Below are positions 37,146-45,748 of a stretch of DNA of 64,000 bases, piece by piece. The position numbers and the translations under genes were made by a program. Every line of letters starts with the position of its first letter. Position 1 is the first letter of the stretch. The stretch covers positions 1 to 64,000 of the forward strand of contig NZ_NEGG01000004.1 of NCBI RefSeq assembly GCF_002135295.1, read 5' to 3'. This DNA is from Acinetobacter sp. ANC 5054 (GTDB taxonomy: Bacteria > Pseudomonadota > Gammaproteobacteria > Pseudomonadales > Moraxellaceae). Below the pieces are notes generated by a model. The model made no database searches, had not been told where the DNA came from, and was given only the letters and a program-made list of their open reading frames with translations.

Positions 37146-38816
37146 ATGCCAAGTCCAGCACAAACCATACGCCATAAATTACTCAATACTTTTTTCTCCA
37201 GACATTCGATCTGGTTTTTATGTATTTTAATTGCCTTATTAATTACCAATTTTCATTTTGGCTTTTCACCGCACTATCTGCAGTATTTTATGTCCGAAAC
37301 GATGCTGAACAGTATCTGGGTTATTTCAATTTTGTTAAGCCTTTTAGGACTCTACGATCTGCTACAAAATAAGCATTCAATTCTCAAAAACTACCCCATC
37401 ATGGGGCATTTTCGATTTTTATTTGAAGAATTCCGCCCTGAAATTCGTCAATATTTTATTGAATCGGATCAAGATGCTCTGCCCTTTTCACGCATGCAGC
37501 GTAGTCTGGTCTATCAACGTGCAAAAAACCAAAATGCAGATAAACCCTTTGGTTCAATTGTTGATGTCTATGAAAATGACTACCGATTTATCAATCATTC
37601 ATTAACGCCTTGTATTCCTGCTATTCCAGAAACTTTTCGAATCAGCATTGGTAATGAGCAATGTTCAAAGCCCTATAGTGCCTCGATTATGAACATATCG
37701 GCGATGAGCTTTGGTAGCTTAAGTGCCAATGCCATTCGAGCACTGAATCTTGGCGCAAAAATGGGTAATTTCTACCATGATACAGGTGAAGGTAGTATCA
37801 GCCCCTATCACCTTGAAAATAGTGGTGATATCGTGTGGGAACTCGGTAGTGGCTATTTTGGCTGTCGTACAATAGATGGAAAATTTGATCCTATCCGTTT
37901 TGCCGAGCAAGCTAAACTGCCTCAAGTCAAAATGATCGAGATTAAACTTTCGCAAGGTGCCAAGCCTGGTCATGGCGGTATTCTCCCTAAAGGAAAAATA
38001 TCTGAAGAAATTGCGCAGATTCGAGGTGTGAGCCGCGAGCATGATTGTATTTCACCTTCTAGTCACACCGCTTTTAGTACACCAATTGAGATGATGCAAT
38101 TTATCAAACAATTACGTGAGCTTGCAGATGGAAAGCCTGTTGGTTTTAAACTTTGCATTGGCCAGCCTTGGCAGTTTATGAGTATTGTTAAAGCGATGTT
38201 GCATACAGGGATCTATCCAGACTTTATTGTGGTGGATGGTTCTGAAGGTGGTACAGGTGCCGCACCTATTGAATTGATTGACAATATGGGGACACCTTTA
38301 CGCGAAGGCTTACTGTTTGTGCATAACACCTTAGTTGGTGCAGGACTTCGCTCAAAAATCAAAGTTGGTGCCAGTGGTAAAATTATCAGTGCCTTTGATA
38401 TTGCCAGCACTATGGCAATAGGTGCGGACTGGGTCAATTCAGCACGTGGTTTTATGTTTGCTGTGGGTTGCATCCAAGCGCAAAGCTGTCATACCAACCA
38501 ATGCCCTGTTGGTGTCGCTACACAAGATAAAGATCGACAAAAAGCCTTACATGTACCAACCAAGGCTGAGCGTGTATTTAATTTTCATAAAAATACCATG
38601 CATGGTCTATCGGAGCTTATTGCCTCTGCTGGACTACAACACCCTTCCGATATTCGCGCGCATCACTTAGCCCAACGGATTAACAATCGTGAAATCAAAA
38701 ACTATGCACAACTCCATTTTTGGTTAAAGGATGGCGAGTTGCTGCATTGTGATAATAAAGATGAGGAAAATTTTTATTACCGTATGTGGAATATGTCGCA
38801 TTTAGAAAAATTCTAA
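37146..38816 (+). CDS. FMN-binding glutamate synthase family protein
   Basis: 556 aa. Two N-terminal membrane helices (HSIWFLCILIALLITNFHFGF; MLNSIWVISILLSLLGLYDLL) precede a GltS FMN-binding barrel (SAMSFGSLSANAIRALNLGA; GSEGGTGAAPIELIDNMGTPLREG; KVGASGKIISAFDIASTMAIGADW). The C-x5-C-x4-C [3Fe-4S] motif is intact (Cys 442, 448 and 453). There is no glutaminase domain and no GltD gene next to it, so it is not standard GOGAT. It may be a membrane-bound oxidoreductase with another substrate. Monocistronic, with a terminator. Confidence 0.85.
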   Translation: MPSPAQTIRHKLLNTFFSRHSIWFLCILIALLITNFHFGFSPHYLQYFMSETMLNSIWVISILLSLLGLYDLLQNKHSILKNYPIMGHFRFLFEEFRPEIRQYFIESDQDALPFSRMQRSLVYQRAKNQNADKPFGSIVDVYENDYRFINHSLTPCIPAIPETFRISIGNEQCSKPYSASIMNISAMSFGSLSANAIRALNLGAKMGNFYHDTGEGSISPYHLENSGDIVWELGSGYFGCRTIDGKFDPIRFAEQAKLPQVKMIEIKLSQGAKPGHGGILPKGKISEEIAQIRGVSREHDCISPSSHTAFSTPIEMMQFIKQLRELADGKPVGFKLCIGQPWQFMSIVKAMLHTGIYPDFIVVDGSEGGTGAAPIELIDNMGTPLREGLLFVHNTLVGAGLRSKIKVGASGKIISAFDIASTMAIGADWVNSARGFMFAVGCIQAQSCHTNQCPVGVATQDKDRQKALHVPTKAERVFNFHKNTMHGLSELIASAGLQHPSDIRAHHLAQRINNREIKNYAQLHFWLKDGELLHCDNKDEENFYYRMWNMSHLEKF

Positions 38817-38830
38817 ACATTCAAACAAAG

Positions 38831-38863
38831 CATAAAAAAGAGGCTCAATCGCCTCTTTTTTAT
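38831..38863 (+). terminator. Rho-independent terminator, bidirectional
   Basis: Stem agaggc-tcaatc-gcctct with A-run before and T-run after, between convergent genes. Confidence 0.85.
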
Positions 38864-38906
38864 TTATTGATTAGATTCACAAATGAAATACATTTGAGAT
38901 CAAGTT

Positions 38907-39950
38907 TTAATAATAGGTTTTATTACTATTTTGTGCATGCAAAAATGCAGGAATTAAACCCGTTAATGCTGCGCGAATATCTGCACGTTCATTAATCAAT
39001 TGATGCGAGCCTTCTTCAAGCATCAACAAAGTCTGTAATCGAAATTTGCGGCGAATAAACTCGATGTTATAGCGCCAATCCACTGTTTGATCTTGTGCTC
39101 CTTGTGCTAACCACACTGGAATACGACAAGCAGGACGTGCTTCCATTTCCTGCATCCATTTTGACATTGCCAAAATCCAATCCATACCCATCATACGAGG
39201 TTGAAGCGGGTCTTTTAAACGGACAAAACGTAAGAACTCAGGGTTATGATTATTACGACGAAAATGACGCGGAACTTCACGTTTGATTCTACGAATAATT
39301 CCAAGTCCAACCGAATTATGCCACCATGCCGATTTCGCTGGACGAATCAACGGAGACAATAATAACACCCGCTCCACGTATGGATTTTCACGGCGCTGCG
39401 CAAAATCCAGTAAATGATGCAACCAAATCGCACCACCGGTACTCTGCCCAATGCCTAACCAAGGTGTCGGCAATTGGGCTGCATGTTTGACATAACGATA
39501 TACGGCTTCCAGTACTTGCTGATAATGGTCAAAGTTTTGGATGCTAGCAGGCGAACCATTACTTAAGCCGTGACCGGGTAAATCATAGGTTAAAACACTG
39601 AAACCTTGATCGAGCAATTCACGAATAATCGGTTGATAAATACCACTATGTTCCAAATAGCCATGTAGCAAAAAGACCGTACCTTTAATTTGATCAGTTT
39701 CAGACTTAAGGTGTGGCTGAAATACTTGCACATGCAGCTTAAACAAAGGCATTTCAATAAAGCCTTGCCAATGCTCACAATCGAGTGCATCCAGACCGTA
39801 TAAACGACGATATGACTGAATTTCAACACTCGGCTCAAATTTACGATTTAAGTTTAAAGGTTCAAGTAACTGAGGTGTTAGTTCACGACTTGGAACAGGA
39901 AGATCTAATTGCTTTAAAATTGAGGGATTTAAAAATGGGATATCAGACAT
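38907..39950 (-). CDS. Alpha/beta hydrolase (Hydrolase_4/lysophospholipase type)
   Basis: 347 aa. HGYLEHSGIYQPIIRELLDQGFSVLTYDLPGHGLSNG is the oxyanion/Hydrolase_4 signature, nucleophile elbow GIGQSTGGAIWLHH (Ser near residue 170), and a C-terminal His in EGSHQLINE. This resembles PldB-like lysophospholipases or monoacylglycerol lipases. It shares one base with the YdcF-like gene upstream (TAATG), so translation is coupled. Cytoplasmic; substrate inferred only. Confidence 0.85.
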   Translation of the reverse strand: MSDIPFLNPSILKQLDLPVPSRELTPQLLEPLNLNRKFEPSVEIQSYRRLYGLDALDCEHWQGFIEMPLFKLHVQVFQPHLKSETDQIKGTVFLLHGYLEHSGIYQPIIRELLDQGFSVLTYDLPGHGLSNGSPASIQNFDHYQQVLEAVYRYVKHAAQLPTPWLGIGQSTGGAIWLHHLLDFAQRRENPYVERVLLLSPLIRPAKSAWWHNSVGLGIIRRIKREVPRHFRRNNHNPEFLRFVRLKDPLQPRMMGMDWILAMSKWMQEMEARPACRIPVWLAQGAQDQTVDWRYNIEFIRRKFRLQTLLMLEEGSHQLINERADIRAALTGLIPAFLHAQNSNKTYY

Positions 39951-41092
39951 TAAGGGACCTCCCGACAGTCACTAGAGCCAAACCAAACATCACGTAAGGT
40001 GGCCAATAACTCATAATTTGCACGGCGGCTATGGTCATAATTTTTCTCGCTTGGACGCCATGTAGTTAGAGTGGTTGGCATCGGAGCCACCACTGGAATG
40101 GTTTCAATACCATTTAATGCAAATAGTCGACGTGTACGCGGCATATGATATTGATCAGTAATCAAGATGACTGTTGGTGCTCCACCTTTCTTTTGTAAGA
40201 GCAATGAGCTAAAGCGCGAATTTTCACAGGTGTTCATACTGCGATCTTCAAGCAATTTAGCATCGACGTCATAATTTTTCAGCCATGCTTGCATATAGGG
40301 TGCTTCCACACCACTTAATACAATCGGCAATTTGTGTTGACGCTCGACATCTAATGTAGTTTCAAGACGAAGTCGGGTGTAATCATTGACGATAATATCT
40401 TTATCATTTTTATCTAAGGTTAATCCGCCACCTAATACCACAATGGCATATGGCTCAGCAGTCGGTTGTTTTACAGACTGACCATTTGTTTTTGCTAAAT
40501 CCATTTTTGCCAAATCATGATAAGTTTCATCATCAATAGGCTCAGCTTCAGATGCCGGTTGCTCTATTTCATGGGTTTTTAAAAACTCCGTATATTGCGT
40601 CATTAAACCTTTATTTTCCGCACTATTCATCTCGAGCAAATCTTTCATCTTTTGCGCAGGATTGTCTACTTCCGCTTCAGAAGCAGAGACTACTTGTGTA
40701 TTTAATAGTGGTACTTTTGGTCGATCTTTCTGATCATTTTCTTTTTGGTTTTCTTCTTCAATGAGTTGCTGAAGTGCTTTATAACGTGCCTGAATTACAG
40801 TCAAATCTTGAGGTTCATCGGACTGAATCGCTTGTTCCATTAGTTTTAAATAAGCTTGACGTGCAATCCACAGATCTGAACCTGGTTCAAAACTATCATC
40901 ATCACTAAGCGCACCCATTTTTTGACTTTGTGCCGCAAGTTGGTCCACTTCCACAGGAACAAAATAATTCAAACTTTTAACAATCAATTTAGAATAAAAA
41001 GGCGTGTAAATAAAAACCATCAGACAGCCAAAAAGTACAAAGAGCACTGCTGCAATTTGCACTAATCGAACCATCCAATGCGTTTTATTCAT
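39950..41092 (-). CDS. YdcF-like (DUF218) membrane protein
   Basis: 380 aa. An N-terminal membrane helix (IAAVLFVLFGCLMVFIYTPF) is followed by a long charged, Gln/Glu-rich segment (about residues 70-200) and a C-terminal DUF218 domain: AIVVLGGGLTLDKND, RLRLETTLDVERQHKLPIVLSG, ENSRFSSLLLQKKGGAPTVILITDQYHMPRTRRLFALNG. DUF218 proteins such as ElyC/YdcF act in envelope biogenesis. The insertion of over 100 residues between helix and domain is unusual. It lies between murB and the hydrolase. Confidence 0.85.
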   Translation of the reverse strand: MNKTHWMVRLVQIAAVLFVLFGCLMVFIYTPFYSKLIVKSLNYFVPVEVDQLAAQSQKMGALSDDDSFEPGSDLWIARQAYLKLMEQAIQSDEPQDLTVIQARYKALQQLIEEENQKENDQKDRPKVPLLNTQVVSASEAEVDNPAQKMKDLLEMNSAENKGLMTQYTEFLKTHEIEQPASEAEPIDDETYHDLAKMDLAKTNGQSVKQPTAEPYAIVVLGGGLTLDKNDKDIIVNDYTRLRLETTLDVERQHKLPIVLSGVEAPYMQAWLKNYDVDAKLLEDRSMNTCENSRFSSLLLQKKGGAPTVILITDQYHMPRTRRLFALNGIETIPVVAPMPTTLTTWRPSEKNYDHSRRANYELLATLRDVWFGSSDCREVP

Positions 41093-41124
41093 ATATGTAA
41101 AACCTATGTCCCAAGCTTTAGGTA

Positions 41125-42159
41125 CTAATCCTGATGTGAGCCGATTAAGCCGTTTGCATCAAATAATACAGGTTCAGGATGTAATTCAATATTAAATTTT
41201 TCAAATACATCCTGTTGTACTGCTTTGTAAGTTGCACGTACATCTTCTAAAGTTGCACATTCATAATTGACCAAAACCAAGGCTTGCTTATGGAACATGC
41301 CTACCATACCCAAGGTTTTGCCTTTCCAGCCAGCTTGATCGATTAACCAACCAGCTGCCAGCTTAACTTCATTATGCGGTTGTGGGTAATGCGGTAAATT
41401 AGGAAAATGTACGGCAATTTGGTCAAATGCATGCTGACTAATGACTGGATTCTTAAAGAAACTTCCAACATTTGGATATTCTTTAGGATCTGGCAATTTG
41501 GTTTGACGAATATGGATTACTTGCTGTTGCAGGTTCTCGGCTGTTAATTGCCCACCCATTGCATTCTTTAAATCACCATAATTCAGCTTTAATTCAGCCT
41601 GTTTTAACAATTTAAACGTCACATGTGTAATGACATAGCGTTCTGGATGATCTTTGAAAATACTATGACGATATGAGAAATGGCAATCTGTCGCAGAAAT
41701 ACTGTGATGGATTCTATTTTCTCGGTCATACACTTGTACTGACTCGATAAACTCACCGACTTCTACACCATAAGCACCAATATTTTGTACAGGTGAAGCA
41801 CCGACCAAGCCCGGAATGAGCGCCAAATTCTGTAAGCCATACATTTTGTGTGCCGTCGTCCAAAGCACAAAATCATGCCAAACTTGCCCTGCACCCACAC
41901 GAATCGTTTGGGTTTCTTCATTTTCAGATAAATATTCGATGCCTTGAATATCCATATGAATAATTAATGCATGAATGTGCTGTGGCAGCAGCATATTGCT
42001 ACCACCCGACAGAATCAGCACATTTAATTTTTCATCTTGCGCAAATTTTAATGCGGCTTCTAAATCGTCAATCGATTGGATACGAACATAATGCGATGCA
42101 ATTGCATCAAGGCTTAAAGTGTTGAATGGCTTAAGCTGAACCTGAGTTTGAATTTGCAT
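41125..42159 (-). CDS. murB: UDP-N-acetylenolpyruvoylglucosamine reductase
   Basis: 344 aa, type I MurB. It reduces UDP-GlcNAc-enolpyruvate to UDP-MurNAc with FAD and NADPH in peptidoglycan synthesis. [61 protein letters not shown] and [14 protein letters not shown] (catalytic Ser) are visible. It overlaps no gene but is 9 bp after the LMW phosphatase gene; both and the DUF218 protein may form one envelope-related transcript. Confidence 0.95.
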   Translation of the reverse strand: MQIQTQVQLKPFNTLSLDAIASHYVRIQSIDDLEAALKFAQDEKLNVLILSGGSNMLLPQHIHALIIHMDIQGIEYLSENEETQTIRVGAGQVWHDFVLWTTAHKMYGLQNLALIPGLVGASPVQNIGAYGVEVGEFIESVQVYDRENRIHHSISATDCHFSYRHSIFKDHPERYVITHVTFKLLKQAELKLNYGDLKNAMGGQLTAENLQQQVIHIRQTKLPDPKEYPNVGSFFKNPVISQHAFDQIAVHFPNLPHYPQPHNEVKLAAGWLIDQAGWKGKTLGMVGMFHKQALVLVNYECATLEDVRATYKAVQQDVFEKFNIELHPEPVLFDANGLIGSHQD

Positions 42160-42168
42160 TCTTAAACC

Positions 42169-42684
42169 TTAACGTTGGGTTTGTACTTGAAACTGATTTT
42201 TTAGATAATTCACCCATGCTTGACTACTCGACTCGCACTGATCGAGCACATGTTCAAATCCAGCATCGCCGCCATAATATGGATCAGGCACTTCTTGTTG
42301 TGGAAATTGCTGATCATGCTGGCTCATTAATGAAATTTGCGCACGGAGCGTGCCGAATTCACTTTGTGCTTTTGCCATGAGCTGTTGAATATTATCTAAA
42401 TTTTCATAGTCCATTGCCAAAATTAAATCAAACTCTACAAAATCTTGTACAGTTAACTGACGTGCACGCAGCGCAGATAAATTATAACCACGTAATCGTG
42501 CATGTTTTTGGCTCCGGCTATCCGGCGCTTTTCCGGGGTGATAATTGCTTGTCCCCGCTGAATCGACCTGAATATTGAGTTGAGCTGCATCACAAAAATG
42601 TCTCAGAACCACTTCTGCCGTAGGCGAACGACATATATTTCCTAAACAAACACACAACACCTTATATGGCGTGTTGGATGACAT
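42169..42684 (-). CDS. Low-molecular-weight protein tyrosine phosphatase
   Basis: 171 aa. The P-loop C-x5-R-S is VCLGNICRSP (Cys 13, Arg 19) at the N-terminus, and the acid catalyst is in VPDPYYGG. Family members dephosphorylate tyrosine kinases that control capsule export (Wzb/Ptp). Here no capsule genes are next to it; murB follows 9 bp later. Assignment as LMW-PTP is firm, biological partner unknown. Confidence 0.93.
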   Translation of the reverse strand: MSSNTPYKVLCVCLGNICRSPTAEVVLRHFCDAAQLNIQVDSAGTSNYHPGKAPDSRSQKHARLRGYNLSALRARQLTVQDFVEFDLILAMDYENLDNIQQLMAKAQSEFGTLRAQISLMSQHDQQFPQQEVPDPYYGGDAGFEHVLDQCESSSQAWVNYLKNQFQVQTQR

Positions 42685-42801
42685 AACAACCTCAAGACTA
42701 CTTCTATTTCAAGCGTCTTATGTTAAGTTATTTACAAGATGAATCCTATATCAACACTCAAGAATAATGTTTATTTGGATATAAAAAATAGGGATAAGCC
42801 A

Positions 42802-43962
42802 ATGAGTAATTTCCAGTTTCAAACCGTCAGCAATATTATTTCTGGCTTAGGCTCAATCGCTCAGCTCAAGGATGTGCTCAACGATTACCACCCCAAACGC
42901 TTATTGCTCGTGACTGATCCCGGCATGTTACAACAGCAACTACATCTACCTATTTTAGAAATACTAGAAAGCATACAGCAGGATTATGTGATCTACGCTA
43001 GCATTCAGGCTGACCCTGCTGAACATATCGTGCTCGATGCAGTTCAGTTTGCAAAAAATGAAAAGATTGACATGGTTTTAGGTTTTGGCGGCGGAAGTTC
43101 CATGGATGTTGCCAAAATTATTGCAATCCTTGCACACCCCGAACAAACACAACAACTAAAAGACCTCTATGGTATTGGGAATGCTAAACGACCACGCTTG
43201 CCTTTAGTATTGGTTCCAACCACAGCAGGTACAGGTTCAGAAGTTACCCCTATTTCCATTGTAACGACTGGCGAAACCACCAAAACAGGTATTGTTTCAC
43301 CTGTGCTATATGCTGATGTCGCAATACTAGATGCGACATTTACCCGTAACCTCCCTGCACAAATAACCGCTGCAACTGGCATTGATGCCATGGTACATGC
43401 TATTGAAGCCTACACATCCAAGATCAAAAAGAATCCCTATGCCGATATGCTCGCCAAGCAAGCACTGCGCTTACTGAATAAAAATTTAAAATTAGTCTTA
43501 AAAGATGGTCATGACTTAGAAGCACGTCAACACATGTTGGTGGGTTCAATGCTGGCTGGACAAGCCTTTGCCAATGCGCCAGTCGCAGCGGTGCATGCGC
43601 TCGCCTATCCTTTAGGAGGACATTTCCATTTATCCCATGGTCATACCAATGCATTGGTTTTAACTGAAGTGATGAAATTTAATGCACCACAGGCCAAGCA
43701 ACATTATGCTGAATTAATGACTTGGCTTGACCCATATAGCACAGGCTCTACAGATGGACTCTGTGACCTATTTATTGATCATATGCAAAATCACTTAGAT
43801 CGCAGCGGATTAATTTTAAAATTAAATCAACTCAATGTTCCTGAACAGATGATTGATCGATTAGCAGAAGATGCTTTATTGCAGACTCGTCTATTACAAA
43901 ACAATCCACGTGAATTGGGTTTAGACGATGCAAAGCGTATTTATACAGCAATCTATACCTAA
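42802..43962 (+). CDS. Iron-containing (group III) alcohol dehydrogenase
   Basis: 386 aa from MSNFQFQTVSNIISGLGSIAQL. Motifs: NAD-binding VLGFGGGSSMDVAKIIA, PTTAGTGSEVTP, TGIDAMVHAIEAY, HALAYPLGGHFHLSHGHTNAL (metal His pair). Group III enzymes reduce or oxidise alcohols and aldehydes. An in-frame upstream ATG at 42739 lacks a ribosome-binding site and family sequence, so 42802 is preferred. Substrate unknown. Monocistronic. Confidence 0.92.
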   Translation: MSNFQFQTVSNIISGLGSIAQLKDVLNDYHPKRLLLVTDPGMLQQQLHLPILEILESIQQDYVIYASIQADPAEHIVLDAVQFAKNEKIDMVLGFGGGSSMDVAKIIAILAHPEQTQQLKDLYGIGNAKRPRLPLVLVPTTAGTGSEVTPISIVTTGETTKTGIVSPVLYADVAILDATFTRNLPAQITAATGIDAMVHAIEAYTSKIKKNPYADMLAKQALRLLNKNLKLVLKDGHDLEARQHMLVGSMLAGQAFANAPVAAVHALAYPLGGHFHLSHGHTNALVLTEVMKFNAPQAKQHYAELMTWLDPYSTGSTDGLCDLFIDHMQNHLDRSGLILKLNQLNVPEQMIDRLAEDALLQTRLLQNNPRELGLDDAKRIYTAIYT

Positions 43963-44271
43963 ATTGTAATTTTCAACCCTAAACAGAGTGTGATTTTTAT
44001 CACACTTTTGTATAGTGTATTGTTTAAAAATAGAACAAATGATGTTTTTATAATATATGTGTTAAATCAATAATATATAAAATTACTATACTCCCCATAA
44101 ACCATTAAATAATTAATATCTATAAATTAATTTATATTTACACAAACTCAAAATGTTAAAACGCTATGTAATTTTTATTAACTTTTCACGTTAATTCTAT
44201 TTCTATTATTCTAATATCCAATAACAAGGCTTTCGCTGGAATTGAAAGTCAAACTTAAAAAGGAATAAATA
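43963..44271. other. Intergenic region before the first OmpW gene
   Basis: About 309 bp. It contains the terminator at 43986-44010 and a very AT-rich tract (44040-44220) that probably holds the promoter of the OmpW gene. No ORF or RNA gene is supported. Confidence 0.5.
43986..44010 (+). terminator. Rho-independent terminator of the alcohol dehydrogenase gene
   Basis: Stem agtgtga / tcacact with a T-rich loop, then four T. Confidence 0.8.
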
Positions 44272-45090
44272 ATGAAACCAATAAAATACACTCTGCTTGC
44301 TGCTGCATTATTTTGTGTGATTCCGCTTAGCCATGCTGCAACCAGTGATGACAAACGTTTTGCTGTTTCTGCGGGTTGGTTACATGTTATGCCACAAGGT
44401 GAAAAGCAAGGTATTTCAGGCTCAACAAAAAAACAAACTCCTATATTAGGTGAACGATCTGTTTCATCACCCGATGCTGGTTTTGAAGTTGAAGATGCTG
44501 ATACTGCTGGTTTAATGCTGGACTATTTTGTCAATGATAACGTGTCACTGGAACTTGTACTCGGTGCACCACCAGAAATGGAACTTTCAGGACATGGCAC
44601 GATTGATTTACCATTAGTGGGGCAAGCTGCCGATTTAAGTAAATTCGATAAAATCGCTACAACTGATGCGTATACCCCAACCTTACTTGCTAAATATCAT
44701 TTTGGTTCAATTGAAAATAAACTTCGTCCTTACATAGGTGCGGGTGTAATGTATGCACATTTCAGTGATGTTAAAGCTGATCCCAATATTAATGCGGAAC
44801 TCAACAGCAATAAATTACTCGCAACATTGAAACCTGAATTAGGTAAAATTGAAGTTGATGATGCCTTTGCACCTGTTGCAATCGCGGGTATCGACTACAA
44901 CATTAATAAAGACTGGTTTGCTACTGCATCTGTTAGCTACGCACATCTTTCAACAACAGCAAAATTAAATGTGATTGGTAACACTAAACTGATTGGTGCG
45001 AATATCCCACGCGACACCATTTTGGAAGGTCGAAGCAAAATCGAAATCAACCCGATCGTGACTTATTTAGGTTTAGGTTACCGTTTCTAA
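44272..45090 (+). CDS. OmpW-family outer membrane protein
   Basis: 272 aa with a signal peptide (MKPIKYTLLAAALFCVIPLSHA). Mature protein begins with ATSDDKRFAVSAGWLHVMPQG, an OmpW-type first strand, and ends in ITYLGLGYRF with the C-terminal aromatic residue of outer-membrane barrels. PYIGAGVMYAHFSD and VSYAHLSTT segments are shared with the three tandem paralogs at 54-58 kb. OmpW proteins form eight-stranded barrels with a hydrophobic channel; substrates here unknown. AAGGAA precedes the ATG. Confidence 0.9.
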   Translation: MKPIKYTLLAAALFCVIPLSHAATSDDKRFAVSAGWLHVMPQGEKQGISGSTKKQTPILGERSVSSPDAGFEVEDADTAGLMLDYFVNDNVSLELVLGAPPEMELSGHGTIDLPLVGQAADLSKFDKIATTDAYTPTLLAKYHFGSIENKLRPYIGAGVMYAHFSDVKADPNINAELNSNKLLATLKPELGKIEVDDAFAPVAIAGIDYNINKDWFATASVSYAHLSTTAKLNVIGNTKLIGANIPRDTILEGRSKIEINPIVTYLGLGYRF

Positions 45091-45115
45091 TACGTTCAAA
45101 TCTAAGACATGACAG

Positions 45116-45148
45116 AAAAGGTCATCTAGCACTAGATGACCTTTTATT
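45116..45148 (+). terminator. Rho-independent terminator of the OmpW gene
   Basis: Long stem aaaaggtcatctag / ctagatgacctttt with two-base loop, then 'attt'. Confidence 0.88.
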
Positions 45149-45238
45149 TGGATTACGATTTTAATTTTTCAGGCTTGATCTTAAACTTAAAGCACAGTAA
45201 AACTAATCATGCTTAAATCTTGATGCCAAATCATAAAA

Positions 45239-45685
45239 ATGAAACCTGAATTAAAAATACGTCAAAATTATCCGTTTTTATTTCCAATACAAACGCGTTG
45301 GGCGGACAATGACATGTATGGTCATGTCAATAACGTCACCTATTACAGCTATTTTGATACGGCTGCCAATGCCCTACTGATTCAGCATGCTGGTTTTAAT
45401 CTACAAAGCACACCCATTATCGGTTTAGTTGTAGACTCTGCGTGTAGCTTTTTATCGGAGCTGTCTTATCCTGAAATTATCGAAGTCGGTGTTGGTATTT
45501 CAAAAATTGGCAATTCATCACTGCGTTATGATCTTGCCATTTTTAAACAAGGTCAAAATATGGCTGCTGCACAAGGACATTTTGTGCATGTCTTTGTCGA
45601 TCGCCCAACACGAAAAAGCACCTCGATACCTGAAGATATGCGAGATGCTTTAACTCATTTTATGGTCATTAACAGTGTTGAATGA
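45239..45685 (+). CDS. Acyl-CoA thioesterase (4HBT/YbgC type)
   Basis: 148 aa hot-dog-fold protein. TRWADNDMYGHVNNVTYYSYFDTAANALL (residues 19-47) contains the 4HBT catalytic Asp (Asp 25) and the HVNN motif. It would hydrolyse an acyl-CoA thioester; substrate length is unknown. The promoter lies in the gap after the OmpW terminator. Confidence 0.92.
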   Translation: MKPELKIRQNYPFLFPIQTRWADNDMYGHVNNVTYYSYFDTAANALLIQHAGFNLQSTPIIGLVVDSACSFLSELSYPEIIEVGVGISKIGNSSLRYDLAIFKQGQNMAAAQGHFVHVFVDRPTRKSTSIPEDMRDALTHFMVINSVE

Positions 45686-45713
45686 TTTAAGCATTTATTT
45701 AGCTAGCACTATC

Positions 45714-45748
45714 ACATCCAACTTAAATTTATTTAAGTTGGATGTTTT
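45714..45748 (+). terminator. Hairpin between thioesterase and dnaX
   Basis: Stem catccaactta / taagttggatg overlaps the last bases of dnaX. A short T-run follows on the plus strand only, so it may end the thioesterase transcript. Confidence 0.45.

Noticed and set aside
37146..38816. Large subunit of glutamate synthase (gltB)
   Set aside because: The N-terminal glutaminase domain is missing and the length is about one third of GltB.
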